The notes under the pieces: generated by a model
What the model saw: only the letters and a program-made list of their open reading frames with translations
The model's database searches: none
What the model was told of the DNA's origin: nothing
Translations under genes and position numbers: made by a program
Part shown: piece by piece, positions 12,961-25,082 of the stretch
Numbering within the stretch: the first letter of the stretch is position 1
How the letters are laid out: each line of letters opens with the position of its first letter
Assembly (NCBI RefSeq): GCF_018642165.1
Contig: NZ_JAHHZM010000007.1
Span: 1-64,000 of the forward strand
Length of the DNA stretch: 64,000 nt
Source: Echinicola shivajiensis
GTDB lineage: Bacteria > Bacteroidota > Bacteroidia > Cytophagales > Cyclobacteriaceae
Direction of reading: 5' to 3'

Positions 12961-15759
12961 CTATTCTTCATAGACCTCAATCACCACTGGCCCCTCAATT
13001 CCCGAAGGCATGACCTTCCAGCCGGAGGCGTCGAAAGGTTTATAGTTGATATTGACAAAGTTGATTTCGTGGTAATTTCTCCATTCCAAGCCTTGCTGGT
13101 CCATATAGCGGATGCGGTTGGCCATCAGGTTGGCGACTTGGATTTCGATTTCGTTTTTGCCATCCCTGAGGAATTCCCCAATCCGTAACTGGTAAGGAAG
13201 GCTCCAGGCATAGCCGGCTTCCTGTCCATTGATCCAGACTTTGGCGCTTTCGTAGACCTTACCCAGTTTAAGCAGGTAGCTCTTTCCGACTTCTTTTTGA
13301 AGGGTGAAGGTGCTGCTGTAAGTGGCCTGTCCGGAGAATTGGTCGGCTATTTTATCTCCCTGATTGGTCCAAGGCTGAATGGTTGCCATGTTTTGATCTT
13401 CTGGGATTTCTGGTCCACCCTGATCGAAATGGACTTGCCAAGGGCCTTCTAGGGTGATTTGTTGGTTGGTGATATCAAGGTATTTCCACGCTGGGATATT
13501 CTGATGGGCTGATGGGCTGGTTTGCAAGATCAGGCTTTGCCCGGATGCCAAATGAACCTTGACCAAGGTCTTTTCTCCCTCGATACGGGATTGTGCCAGG
13601 CCTGTAGTTCCGCTCAGTGGATCCAGGATGCTTACGGTTTGGGCTGTTAGGTTCAGTGGGATTTCTTTTTGGATGGTCTTGTCAGTGTGATTGACCAAGA
13701 AATAGTATTTGTCCGTGCCCACTGCCCTGCGGATAAACTGCAGACCCGTATCGGCCAGTTCTTCCCGTTGTATGCTTTCGGTTTCCAAGGCAGTCTTAAT
13801 ATCCTGATTCAGGATCACCTTGCCTTTGCCATGGGAGGCAATGCCTTGTGCATTGAAATTGAGTTGCTCCCAAGCCTTGTTTAAGGAAGCTGTTCTTTCT
13901 TCTACTTGATGGAAACCCGGTACAGCTTTAGGCTGTTCCTGGAAGATGATCGTAGCGCCTTGTTCTGCCAGTTTTAAAATGTTTTCCAAGGTTTTTAGAG
14001 GCAGGAATTCCATGGCAGGGATCAGCAGGGCCTTGGCAGGTGTAGCATCTGCATGTGTTTGGACTTTACCGTCGATTACCTGTGCCCCTGCTAATAGTTT
14101 GTCGGAGGCAAAATCCACCGCGTAACCTTGTTCCATTAAGGCGGTGGACTGGGCATAAAACTGTGTAGGGTGCAGCCAGTGGTCAATATGGTGCACGGAG
14201 ATCATCTGGAACATATTGCCCTCATCCGCCCATACATCATATACCGGCCAGTACATGATCAGTTCATTATCCGGTTTGCCAGCCTGGAGTACGGACTGAC
14301 AGCGGGCGATATATTCATTAAAGCTTTTGAAATGCGGCCAAAGGCTGTTTTGCTGGGTCAAGTTCAGGGAGGCATAAAATAACCAGCCTGGGAATTCCAC
14401 ATCCTTAGGAGAATAGGTCACCCCATGGTAAAATATATGGTTGATGCCTGCCAAGAAGGCTTGGTCTACCTCGGGCTTCATCTGTGAAAAGGAACTCTTG
14501 AAATGCTCGCCCAGCCAGGTGAAGGTCTCGCAGGAAATCAGTTCTTTGCCTGCCAGGTGGCCAGCGGAGGAAGCAAACTTCAGCATAATGGGATCGGGAT
14601 CCACATTGCGGATATCGGCACTGTCCCTGCGCAATCCCGGAATGGGGAAATAGCTGGAGCCAAAGGTTTCACATTCGGGAATGTCCACGGTGGCATAGAG
14701 GTCGATCAGGTTGCCCGGTGAGCCATGGGCCTGGTTTTTGGTCAGCTTGCCTTTATGATGCGCCCAATCGGTCCACCGTTGGGTAAAGTGTTCCAAGAGC
14801 AGTTCATGCAGGGTTTCGCGATAGTCGGACTTGATCCGGCGGGCGTTATCACTGTCTGATTTGCCAAGCAGTTCAGGCAAGTGAGGCTTGAGGTCATAGC
14901 CTCTACGTTCTTGGAATTCCTCCAAAAAGTCTTGGGTGAAGTTGGCTCCATAGACTTCGAAACTATCATTATAAAAGCTTCGTATGCCTGGTGTTTTCTT
15001 GATAAAGGCGCTATCAAACTCTCCCAAGTAATCTTCAATGGCCTCTTCAGCGTAATGGTCTAGTACATAACCTTGATCTCCGGGAGCGGCCCGCTTTACT
15101 TTTTGCCCGGTTTTGCCATTATAGATGGCCATGATTTTCCAGTTTCCTGCCGCCTCCCAATTTATTTCCCCATTTTCTGCTACCTGAGTGGTGATATCTT
15201 CGACCTGTCCATTTTCACCATAGGCCATCACAGCAAGTAGTTTGGGAGAAAGGGCAGGATTTTTTTCATTTATTATATTCAAATCGGCCTTAAAAGTCCC
15301 ATTGCCATTAAAATCAAAATCCTTGATTTCCAGTTTGGAAGCGGCAAAATGAGGTTCCACAAAAGGTCCTCCAAATGGCCATCCGGTACCCTGGGTCAGG
15401 TCCACACCCATATCTAAGCTATCGGCCACATCCACGGTATAGTGCAGCATGTCCAGCCATGGTTTGGACAGGAAATCCAAATAACGCTCCTCATAACCTT
15501 TGGCCCCATAGATCGGGGCGATCTCCACGCCACCAAGTCCGGCATCAGCATACTCATGCAGGAGATAGCTCAGGTTCTCCTTGTCCACCGCATTGCCCAT
15601 CCACCACCAGCGGGTCCAAGGTTTGGCGGTCTGGCTGATCTCCGGCCAGCTGCCTGCTTGTATTTGGGGGACAGTTTGCGTTTCGGTGTTTTGCTGGCAG
15701 GAAAAAGTAAATATGGCTGTAGCTAAGCTTAAGGAAAAAAGGCCTGTTTTGAGTTTCAT
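12961..15759 (-). CDS. GH106 alpha-L-rhamnosidase, lipoprotein
   Basis: 932 residues. The signal peptide ends in a lipobox (AIFTFSC, Cys21), so the protein is membrane anchored, facing periplasm or surface. The start of the mature domain carries the GH106 signature: KPWTRWWWMGNAV, then GLGGVEIAPIYG and DLTQGTGWPFGGP (residues ~46-130). The C-terminus has beta-sandwich modules that often bind sugar (GPWQVHFDQGGPEIP.., KVWINGQEAG). GH106 enzymes remove terminal alpha-L-rhamnose from rhamnogalacturonan-type pectin. It is third on the minus strand after GH2 and rhaM, separated from rhaM by a 427-bp repeat-bearing gap, so it may have its own promoter. Confidence 0.88.
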   Translation of the reverse strand: MKLKTGLFSLSLATAIFTFSCQQNTETQTVPQIQAGSWPEISQTAKPWTRWWWMGNAVDKENLSYLLHEYADAGLGGVEIAPIYGAKGYEERYLDFLSKPWLDMLHYTVDVADSLDMGVDLTQGTGWPFGGPFVEPHFAASKLEIKDFDFNGNGTFKADLNIINEKNPALSPKLLAVMAYGENGQVEDITTQVAENGEINWEAAGNWKIMAIYNGKTGQKVKRAAPGDQGYVLDHYAEEAIEDYLGEFDSAFIKKTPGIRSFYNDSFEVYGANFTQDFLEEFQERRGYDLKPHLPELLGKSDSDNARRIKSDYRETLHELLLEHFTQRWTDWAHHKGKLTKNQAHGSPGNLIDLYATVDIPECETFGSSYFPIPGLRRDSADIRNVDPDPIMLKFASSAGHLAGKELISCETFTWLGEHFKSSFSQMKPEVDQAFLAGINHIFYHGVTYSPKDVEFPGWLFYASLNLTQQNSLWPHFKSFNEYIARCQSVLQAGKPDNELIMYWPVYDVWADEGNMFQMISVHHIDHWLHPTQFYAQSTALMEQGYAVDFASDKLLAGAQVIDGKVQTHADATPAKALLIPAMEFLPLKTLENILKLAEQGATIIFQEQPKAVPGFHQVEERTASLNKAWEQLNFNAQGIASHGKGKVILNQDIKTALETESIQREELADTGLQFIRRAVGTDKYYFLVNHTDKTIQKEIPLNLTAQTVSILDPLSGTTGLAQSRIEGEKTLVKVHLASGQSLILQTSPSAHQNIPAWKYLDITNQQITLEGPWQVHFDQGGPEIPEDQNMATIQPWTNQGDKIADQFSGQATYSSTFTLQKEVGKSYLLKLGKVYESAKVWINGQEAGYAWSLPYQLRIGEFLRDGKNEIEIQVANLMANRIRYMDQQGLEWRNYHEINFVNINYKPFDASGWKVMPSGIEGPVVIEVYEE

Positions 15760-16186
15760 GAATGGGTTATTTATGGTTGCAGGTTTTTCAATTTAAATAG
15801 ACAAAATATTGTCCACAGAATATTGTCCACAGATGAAAAGGATAAACACAGATATATGCTGAAAGAACCACTCCATCGGTGTTTATCTGTGTTCATCCCT
15901 GCCTAAAGGCGGCAGGCAGGTGTGGTTAATTTTTTTTTGTTGTGCTTATCCGCTATAGCGGAGTTATTTATGGTCGAATTTGGTTTTATATATGAGGCCC
16001 TCATCACAGTCGAGGGGGCAATAATTGACTTTAGCTCTTTGTCATTCCGACGATAGGAGGAATCTCTTTAGCTAATCGTTACTGGAAGAGATCCTTCCTT
16101 CGTCAGGATGACATCGATTTGAAGCTCACGTCATTCAGCTCCTTTATATTTAAGAAAATGTTGACTTCTTGCAGTGACGTGTGTAT
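15760..16186. other. Intergenic region with a dispersed inverted repeat
   Basis: GTCATTCCGACGATAGGAGG near 16040 and CCTTCCTTCGTCAGGATGAC near 16092 form a long imperfect hairpin of a kind scattered through Bacteroidota genomes. A second pair (ATAAACACAGAT at 15841 and ATCTGTGTTC-like near 15885) lies closer to GH106. No gene is supported. Confidence 0.5.
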
Positions 16187-16510
16187 CTATAAAGTAAACA
16201 CTTCCTTCAAAGGTACACTTACCGGTGAATTGTCCGGGTGGGTCTCCATGATGTCGGCCATGTAGGCCCACCATTTTTGCACGATCTCCGTGCTTCCCAA
16301 ATCCTGCGAGGAGCTGTCGCCCGAAACGGTCTGTACGGCAAATAGGCTGGAAGTTGCTTTGTCCAGGTAGATGGAGTAATCCAGCACACCATTGTCCTTT
16401 AGCAGTTGGACCAGTTCCGGCCAGATTTCCCGGTGTCTTTTTTCATATTCTTCCTCATGCCCGGGAAGGAGTTTCATGCGGAAAGCGATTTGTTTATTCA
16501 TGGACTTCAT
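16187..16510 (-). CDS. rhaM: L-rhamnose mutarotase
   Basis: 107 residues (105 if the ATG at 16504-16502 is used). RhaM interconverts the alpha and beta anomers of L-rhamnose so that all released sugar can enter rhamnose isomerase. Family motifs are present: FRMKLLPGHEEEYEKRHREIWPEL (His22 region), LDYSIYLDKATSSLFAV, and WWAYMADIMETHPDNSP near the C-terminus. It is cytoplasmic, with no signal. It starts six bases after the GH2 stop, so the two are co-transcribed, coupling galactosidase/rhamnosidase action to rhamnose catabolism. Kinase and isomerase genes are not in the window. Confidence 0.93.
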   Translation of the reverse strand: MKSMNKQIAFRMKLLPGHEEEYEKRHREIWPELVQLLKDNGVLDYSIYLDKATSSLFAVQTVSGDSSSQDLGSTEIVQKWWAYMADIMETHPDNSPVSVPLKEVFTL

Positions 16511-16516
16511 TTCAAA

Positions 16517-19369
<2,853 letters not shown>

Positions 19370-19439
19370 TTATTTTAAAGAATTTAATCGACTAAGAAAG
19401 GAATATATGGGCTAAAAACTGTTATGGTCTGGGAGGGAT

Positions 19440-20175
19440 GGGGAGTGGTTTGTGTTTTTAACCATTAAGGAGTTAAGGGGCATTAAGGGTTGGGATTGAT
19501 TTTTTGTGTAGAAGATTGCTTTATGTTCTTCATGCTTTTATGTCTTCATGGTTCTTTTTTAACCATTAAGGGATTAAGGGACATTAAGGTTGGGTTTGTT
19601 TTTTGAGTAGAAGATTGCTTCATGGTCATTATCCCTTCATTTCTTCATGTTTTTTAGTTTTTTGAACCATTGAGGAGTTAAGGGGCATTAAGGTTGGGTT
19701 TGTTTTTTAAGTAGAAGATTGCTTCATGGTCTTCATCCCTTCATGTCTTGATGTTTTTTAGTTTTTAAACCATTAAGGAGTTAAGGGGCATTAAGGTTTG
19801 AGTTTGTTTTTTGAGTAGAAGATTGCTTCATGGTCATCATCCCTTCATGTCTTGATGTTTTTAGTTTTTTGAACCATTAAGGAGTTAAGGGGCATTAAGG
19901 GTTGGGATTGATTTTTTGTGTAGAAGATTGCTTTATGTTCTTCATGCTTTTATGTCTTCATGGTTCTTTTTTAACCATTAAGGGATTAAGGTTCATTAAG
20001 GGGTTTGGATTGGGTTTTTGTGTGGAAGATTGCTTTATGTTCTTCATGTCTTCATGGTTCTTTTTTAACCATTAAGGAGTTAAGGTTCATTAAGGGTTGG
20101 AGTTGTTTTTTGGGAAGAGCTCTTCATTTCTTCATGTTTCTAATTTTAAACCATTAGTGCCTTAAGGGAAATTGA
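19440..20175 (+). repeat. Array of ~104-bp repeats, left part
   Basis: About eight copies with a period near 104 bp, starting at roughly 19460, 19561, 19665, 19769, 19873, 19973, 20067 and 20151. Each unit contains AACCATTAAGGAGTTAAGGG, then GCATTAAGG, a T-rich stretch, and a run of TTCAT motifs spaced 8-9 bases (CTTCATGGTCTTCATCCC..). The 65 bases between 19374 and 19440 hold no gene. Confidence 0.85.
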
Positions 20176-20239
20176 GTTTAATATTTGATTTTATTATATT
20201 CGTAGCTATTGTTTTTTGTTGGATAAAAATTTTTTAGAG

Positions 20240-20662
20240 ATGTCTTCATTTTTGAATATGACCAAGTTTGATGTTACGCAATTGTCCTATGAAATAACTG
20301 GATGTGCTATAAAGGTGCATCGGGAGTTGGGACCTGGTTTGTTGGAAAGCGTGTATCAACAATGCTTGTCTTATGAATTAAGAAAGCAAGGTTTTAAAGT
20401 TAAAGAGCAAATGATTGTCCCAGTAGCATACTACGGACAGGTTATAGAAACAATTTTGCGCTTGGATTTACTTGTAAATGATTGTGTGGTGGTAGAGTTA
20501 AAAGCAGTCGAGAATGTATTGCCTGTTCATGAAGCTCAGCTATTAACTTATATGAAGTTGTTAAAGAAGCCTCAGGGGCTATTGATTAATTTTTTTACTG
20601 ATAATATTAGCAAAACTATGAAACCTATGGTGAATGAATATTTTCGGGAATTGCCAGATTGA
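20240..20662 (+). CDS. GxxExxY-family protein inside the repeat array
   Basis: About 140 residues from the ATG at 20240; an upstream TTG would add eight. The naming motif is GPGLLESVY (GxxExxY), preceded by YEITGCAIKVHRELG. The PD-(D/E)xK-like core follows: ILRLDLLVNDCVVVELKAVE, then HEAQLLTYMKLLKKPQGLLINF. The function of this nuclease-fold family is not established. The gene sits in the middle of 16 copies of a 104-bp repeat; genes of this family are, from memory, often surrounded by intergenic repeats of related design (TTCxTGxCTTCxTGG). No other gene is linked to it. Confidence 0.88.
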   Translation: MSSFLNMTKFDVTQLSYEITGCAIKVHRELGPGLLESVYQQCLSYELRKQGFKVKEQMIVPVAYYGQVIETILRLDLLVNDCVVVELKAVENVLPVHEAQLLTYMKLLKKPQGLLINFFTDNISKTMKPMVNEYFRELPD

Positions 20663-20679
20663 AGCATGAGTGGAATTTG

Positions 20680-21450
20680 TGTTTTTAAGCATTAAGGAGT
20701 TAAGGGGCATTAAGGTCTGGATTTGGTTTTATAGGTGAATGGTGCTTCATGCTCTTCACTCCTTTATATCTTCATATTTTTTATATTTAACCATTAAGGA
20801 GTTAAGGGGCATTAAGAGTTGGGATTGGGTTTTTGTGTAGAAGATTGCTTCATGTTCTTCATACTTTTATGTCTTCATGTTTTTTAGTCTTTTAAACCAT
20901 TAAGGAATTAAGGGACATTAAGTTTTGGGTTTGTTTTATACGGAAAGAGTTCTTCTTGCTCCAAATATCGCCACAAGCTTATGTTTTATTTTTAAACCAT
21001 TAAGGAGTTAAGGGGCATTAAGGGTTGGGATTGGTTTTATAGGGGAAGGGAGCTTCTTGCTCTTCACTCCTTCATTTCTTCATGTTTTTTAGTCTTTTAA
21101 ACCATTAAGGAATTAAGGGATATTAAGTTTTAGGTTTGTTTTATACGGAAAGAGTTCTTCTTGCTCCAAATATCGCCACAAGCTTATGTTTTATTTTTGA
21201 ACCATTTAGAAGTTAAGGGACATCAAGGAATAGAGTTGTTTTTTGAGGAAGAAACCTTCATGTACTTAATCCCTTCATGTCTTCATGGTTTTTTTAGTTC
21301 TAACCATTGAGAAGTTAAGGGACATTAAGTTTTGGGTTTGTTTTATACGGAAAGAGTTCTTCTTGCTCCAAATATCGCCACATGCTTATGTTTTATTTTT
21401 TAACCATTAAGAAGTTAAGGGGTATTAAGCTTGGTTTTGATCTAATTAGG
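20680..21450 (+). repeat. Array of ~104-bp repeats, right part
   Basis: About eight more units (near 20683, 20790, 20896, 20996, 21102, 21200, 21302, 21402). Three of them share an alternative inner segment (ACGGAAAGAGTTCTTCTTGC, then CCAAATATCGCCACA), so at least two unit types alternate. The array ends ~440 bp before SusC1. Confidence 0.85.
21200..21329 (+). repeat. 130-bp perfect inverted repeat, left arm
   Basis: Base-for-base reverse complement of 53222-53351, checked across its full length. It lies within the right array, while its partner lies in the inverted array downstream of GH28. The arms enclose 21330-53221. Confidence 0.9.
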
Positions 21451-21890
21451 GAAGTATTGCTTCAAGTTTAGATTTTCAACGACTATTGATGGCAGGATAC
21501 CCCATAACAGTTGGTGCTGAGATGTTATGATTTTAAGGTGTTGTTTTAAGTATATATTGTCTTGAAATAGGTTGTTTTTTCTATTTTTTAAGATGTTTTA
21601 ATGGTGTTATTAAGGTTTTAAATATTGTTTTATTGATGTTCTGATAATTTTTGGTAGAAAATTCAAACGTTTGAAAAGCCCGTTTTCCATGATAGTACAG
21701 TACAAATTTTTAAAACAGTGATGCTAGTTTGCTGATGTTATGAAAAACTAACTGGAGTTAGCAGAAATCTTTTGATCCAAAGAAACAAGGTTTCCATGCT
21801 TATAAACCTAGTAGTAGAGGATGGTTGGGAATATTATTCCTAAGTAGAAATGATTCGATTCATTGGACAAACTAAACCTAAAATTAAACC
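21451..21890. promoter_or_regulatory. Leader of the first SusCD operon
   Basis: Non-coding, with no clear TAnnTTTG box. It contains a short palindrome AGTAC-AGTAC context (TACAGTAC at 21696-21703) and TTCAAACGTTTGAA (21662-21675), a perfect 14-bp palindrome 215 bases before the SusC start. The latter is a reasonable regulator site candidate. Confidence 0.4.
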
Positions 21891-24800
21891 ATGAAAAAGC
21901 AATTTACCTTAAAAAACCATTGGCTGAAGGGAAGTCTCTTCCTGTTGGCCATGGCAGGCGGTACAGCAACTAGTGCAAGTAGTTTGCTTTATGATGCAGC
22001 CGAATTAAAATTGAATGATGCTCTTGTACTTTCCCATGAGCAATTCGCCAAAGAAGTAAGCGGAACGGTGCTGTCAAGCGAAGATAATATGCCCCTTCCG
22101 GGTGTAAGTATCCTGATCAAGGGCAGCAGTACGGGAACGGTCACTGATATTGATGGAAAATTTAAGATAGAAGTTCCCAATGAAGAATCTGTATTGGTTT
22201 TCAGTTCCATCGGATTTGAAAGGCAGGAGATTACTGTCGGTTCCCAAAGTACGATCAATATTACCATGCAGGTGGATTTGCAGCAGTTGGGAGAAGTGGT
22301 CGTGGTAGGTTATGGTACCCAGAAGAAGGCCAATATTACCGGGGCCATCGCCCAAATCGAACCTGATAATTTAGATGAAAGACCTATACAGAGAGTGGAT
22401 CAGGCATTGATCGGCCAAATGGCGGGTGTTCGGGTAAAGCAAACCTCCGGGGTGCCGGGCAGGGGCTTTGATATCCAAGTGAGAGGGGTAGGCTCCATCA
22501 CTGCCAACAACCAACCGCTATATGTAATCGATGGGTTTCCCTTGGAGAGTGCTGGCGGCAATCCCATGGATAACCTGAACCCGAATGATATTGAGACCAT
22601 TCAGGTATTAAAAGATGCATCAGCTGCAGCTATCTATGGTTCCCGGGCATCCAATGGTGTGGTTATCATCAATACAAAAAGCGGAAAATCGGGCAAGGCC
22701 CAAATCAGCTTAAATGCCTATACAGGATGGAATGAGACGGTGAAGAAACTGGATGTGCTGAGCCCTACGGAGTGGATTGATCGCGCCACAGAAATGATCA
22801 ATACCCAATGGGAAAATTCTGGTGAGGGCAGGTCAGCCTCCCAATCCCTAGCTGAAAGGGAAGCTATCTTGGGTGGTTTTGATCGAAATTATATGTATGA
22901 TGAACGATGGATGCAAGAGGGATACCCTGGCTTAATGTTGGTGGACTGGCAAGACCATTTGTTCAGAAAAGGCTTGGTACAGAATTACCAGTTGAATGCT
23001 TCAGGAGGTAATGAATTTGTCAAATATTTTATTTCTGGGGACTATATGGACCAGGAAGGGATAGCAGTTGGAGTTGATTATAAGCGCTATTCTGCCCGTG
23101 CTAATGTAGAGGTTCAGGCAAGTGATAAATTGAAATTTGGCTTGAATCTCAATCCTTCCTATTCCTCTTTGGATGATCCGGGGGTAGAAGGTAAAGATGC
23201 GATTACCCATACTACGGTAGGAATGGCCCCAGTGGTAGAAGCTGATGCGGGCTTGTATACAGGTGTGGGAGATATTCCGCTTTATACCTGGGCCAGCTCT
23301 AGGATCAGCCCTATAGCATATGCTGAAGAAAGGCTTAATCAAACTACCATATTTAGAAACCTGGCGACTATTTATGGACAATATGACTTTATAGAGGGAT
23401 TGGCATTCAAAACAACCTTGAATGTGGATAATGTGGATCAACAAAATAAAAACTATACCCCAGCACCTGTTACCAGAAATAAGCAGACTACGGGGGGCTT
23501 TAACGGGTATAGAAAACTCACCTTTGTCAATGAAAACACCCTTTCCTTCAATAGGACTTTTGATGAAGTGCATAATGTGAGCGCCGTGGCAGGGATGTCC
23601 TATAATTTCAATAAGCGCAATACCTTTACTATGGGAGGTAATTTTGATGTAGAAGGCATTACGACCCTGAATGCAGCGGTGATCAATGCAGGAAGTACCA
23701 ATACTACAGAAACACAAAGCACCTTGCTTTCCTATTTTGGTCGTGTGCAATATGATTATAAAGGTAAGTATTTGATTTCTGCATCGGCAAGGAGAGATGG
23801 TTCTTCACGCTTTGGACAAGATACCAAATGGGGTTTCTTTCCTTCCGTGTCCTTGGGTTGGAGGCTTTCAGATGAAGACTTTATGAAAGATATATCTTTC
23901 TTGAGTGATTTGAAATTGCGTGGGAGCTGGGGACTTTCTGGTAATAATGGGATAGGAGATTACTCCCATATCGCTACCTTGGATTTTGCCAATTATTCCT
24001 ATGGTGGAGCATTGGTCAATGGTTTGATCCCCGGTAATTTCCCTAATAATCAACTGGGATGGGAAGAGTCCGAAATGCTCAATATCGGATTGGACCTAGG
24101 GGTATTGGAAAATAGAATTTATGCTTCCTTTGATTATTATACCAAGAAAAACACCAACCTTCTATTGAATATTCCTGTGCCATCCGCAACAGGTTTTAGC
24201 TCCGCCTTGACCAATATCGGTGAGGTGATGAATAAGGGCTGGGAATTTGAGTTGAGCACCAGGAATCTAACGGGTGAATTTACTTGGTCTACCAATTTTA
24301 ACCTTAGCCATAATACCAATGAGGTCAGACAGCTAGGACCAGAAAACACGCCGATTTTAGGAGGTAGCTTCGATATCAACCACAATATTACTATGGTAGG
24401 CGAGCCTATGTACAGCCTGTACTTGGTGCAGAATATTGGGATCCTCACCCAAGAGGAAATTGATAATGGAGCGGCACTTTATGGTAACCAACAGGAGGGT
24501 GATCCCCAGTATTTTGATGCCAATGGTGATGGGGTGATCGATCCAGATGATAGGATACTTTCAGGCCATCCCAATCCGGATTATGTTTGGGGGATTACCA
24601 ATACCTTTTCATATAAAGGATTTGACTTAAATATATTGGTGCAAGGCCAATGGGGAGGATTGATCTATTCCACTTTTGGCAGGGCGATGGACCGTCCGGG
24701 AATGGGGTTTGTTGAAAATACCCTTGGCCGACACAGGAATCGCTGGAGATCACCAGAGAACCCTGGTGATGGGCAGACAGGCAAGGCCGTGTCCAGTTTT

Positions 24801-25064
24801 GGTAGAATAAAAAATACAGACTGGCTCTATCCATCAGATTATTGGAGGATCAGAAATATTACATTGGGGTATGACCTTGGCAGACTGGTAAAAAACAAGA
24901 ATTTCCTTACTGGTGCCCGTATCTATACCACTGCTGAAAATTTCTTTGGAGGAGATAAGTATACGGGAGGCTTCAATCCTGAGGCAGTTAACAATAACGG
25001 AGATGATTACGGTGCCTTTCCGCTTTCCAGATCAGTTGTATTTGGTGTAAACCTTAAGTTTTAA
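21891..25064 (+). CDS. susC: SusC-like TonB-dependent outer-membrane transporter (pair 1)
   Basis: 1057 residues. A signal region (WLKGSLFLLAMAGGTATSAS) is followed by a carboxypeptidase-D-like regulatory domain (VSGTVLSSEDNMPLPGVSIL, ~55-130). Next come the TonB-box/plug region (EVVVVGYGTQKKANITGAI; VRGVGSITANNQPLYVIDG) and a 22-strand-type barrel ending in FGVNLKF. There is no N-terminal STN signalling domain, so it does not by itself talk to an anti-sigma factor. It imports oligosaccharides with the SusD lipoprotein encoded 18 bases downstream. Given the neighbourhood, a pectin-derived oligomer is the likely substrate. Confidence 0.95.
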   Translation: MKKQFTLKNHWLKGSLFLLAMAGGTATSASSLLYDAAELKLNDALVLSHEQFAKEVSGTVLSSEDNMPLPGVSILIKGSSTGTVTDIDGKFKIEVPNEESVLVFSSIGFERQEITVGSQSTINITMQVDLQQLGEVVVVGYGTQKKANITGAIAQIEPDNLDERPIQRVDQALIGQMAGVRVKQTSGVPGRGFDIQVRGVGSITANNQPLYVIDGFPLESAGGNPMDNLNPNDIETIQVLKDASAAAIYGSRASNGVVIINTKSGKSGKAQISLNAYTGWNETVKKLDVLSPTEWIDRATEMINTQWENSGEGRSASQSLAEREAILGGFDRNYMYDERWMQEGYPGLMLVDWQDHLFRKGLVQNYQLNASGGNEFVKYFISGDYMDQEGIAVGVDYKRYSARANVEVQASDKLKFGLNLNPSYSSLDDPGVEGKDAITHTTVGMAPVVEADAGLYTGVGDIPLYTWASSRISPIAYAEERLNQTTIFRNLATIYGQYDFIEGLAFKTTLNVDNVDQQNKNYTPAPVTRNKQTTGGFNGYRKLTFVNENTLSFNRTFDEVHNVSAVAGMSYNFNKRNTFTMGGNFDVEGITTLNAAVINAGSTNTTETQSTLLSYFGRVQYDYKGKYLISASARRDGSSRFGQDTKWGFFPSVSLGWRLSDEDFMKDISFLSDLKLRGSWGLSGNNGIGDYSHIATLDFANYSYGGALVNGLIPGNFPNNQLGWEESEMLNIGLDLGVLENRIYASFDYYTKKNTNLLLNIPVPSATGFSSALTNIGEVMNKGWEFELSTRNLTGEFTWSTNFNLSHNTNEVRQLGPENTPILGGSFDINHNITMVGEPMYSLYLVQNIGILTQEEIDNGAALYGNQQEGDPQYFDANGDGVIDPDDRILSGHPNPDYVWGITNTFSYKGFDLNILVQGQWGGLIYSTFGRAMDRPGMGFVENTLGRHRNRWRSPENPGDGQTGKAVSSFGRIKNTDWLYPSDYWRIRNITLGYDLGRLVKNKNFLTGARIYTTAENFFGGDKYTGGFNPEAVNNNGDDYGAFPLSRSVVFGVNLKF

Positions 25065-25082
25065 CTCCTAAAGACAAGTATC

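Noticed and set aside
21437-21446. Ten-base match GATCTAATTA between guide RNA 1 and DNA upstream of SusC1
   Set aside because: The match covers only the middle of the proposed guide. The bases nearest the scaffold do not match, and a 10-mer hit is expected by chance in 64 kb.
19440-21450. Tandem array considered as CRISPR
   Set aside because: The whole ~104-bp unit is repeated, there are no short repeats with unique spacers, and no cas genes are present.
23001-23750. 249-residue frame antisense to SusC1
   Set aside because: Shadow of the susC coding frame; His/Ile/Cys-rich composition, no start context, no family.
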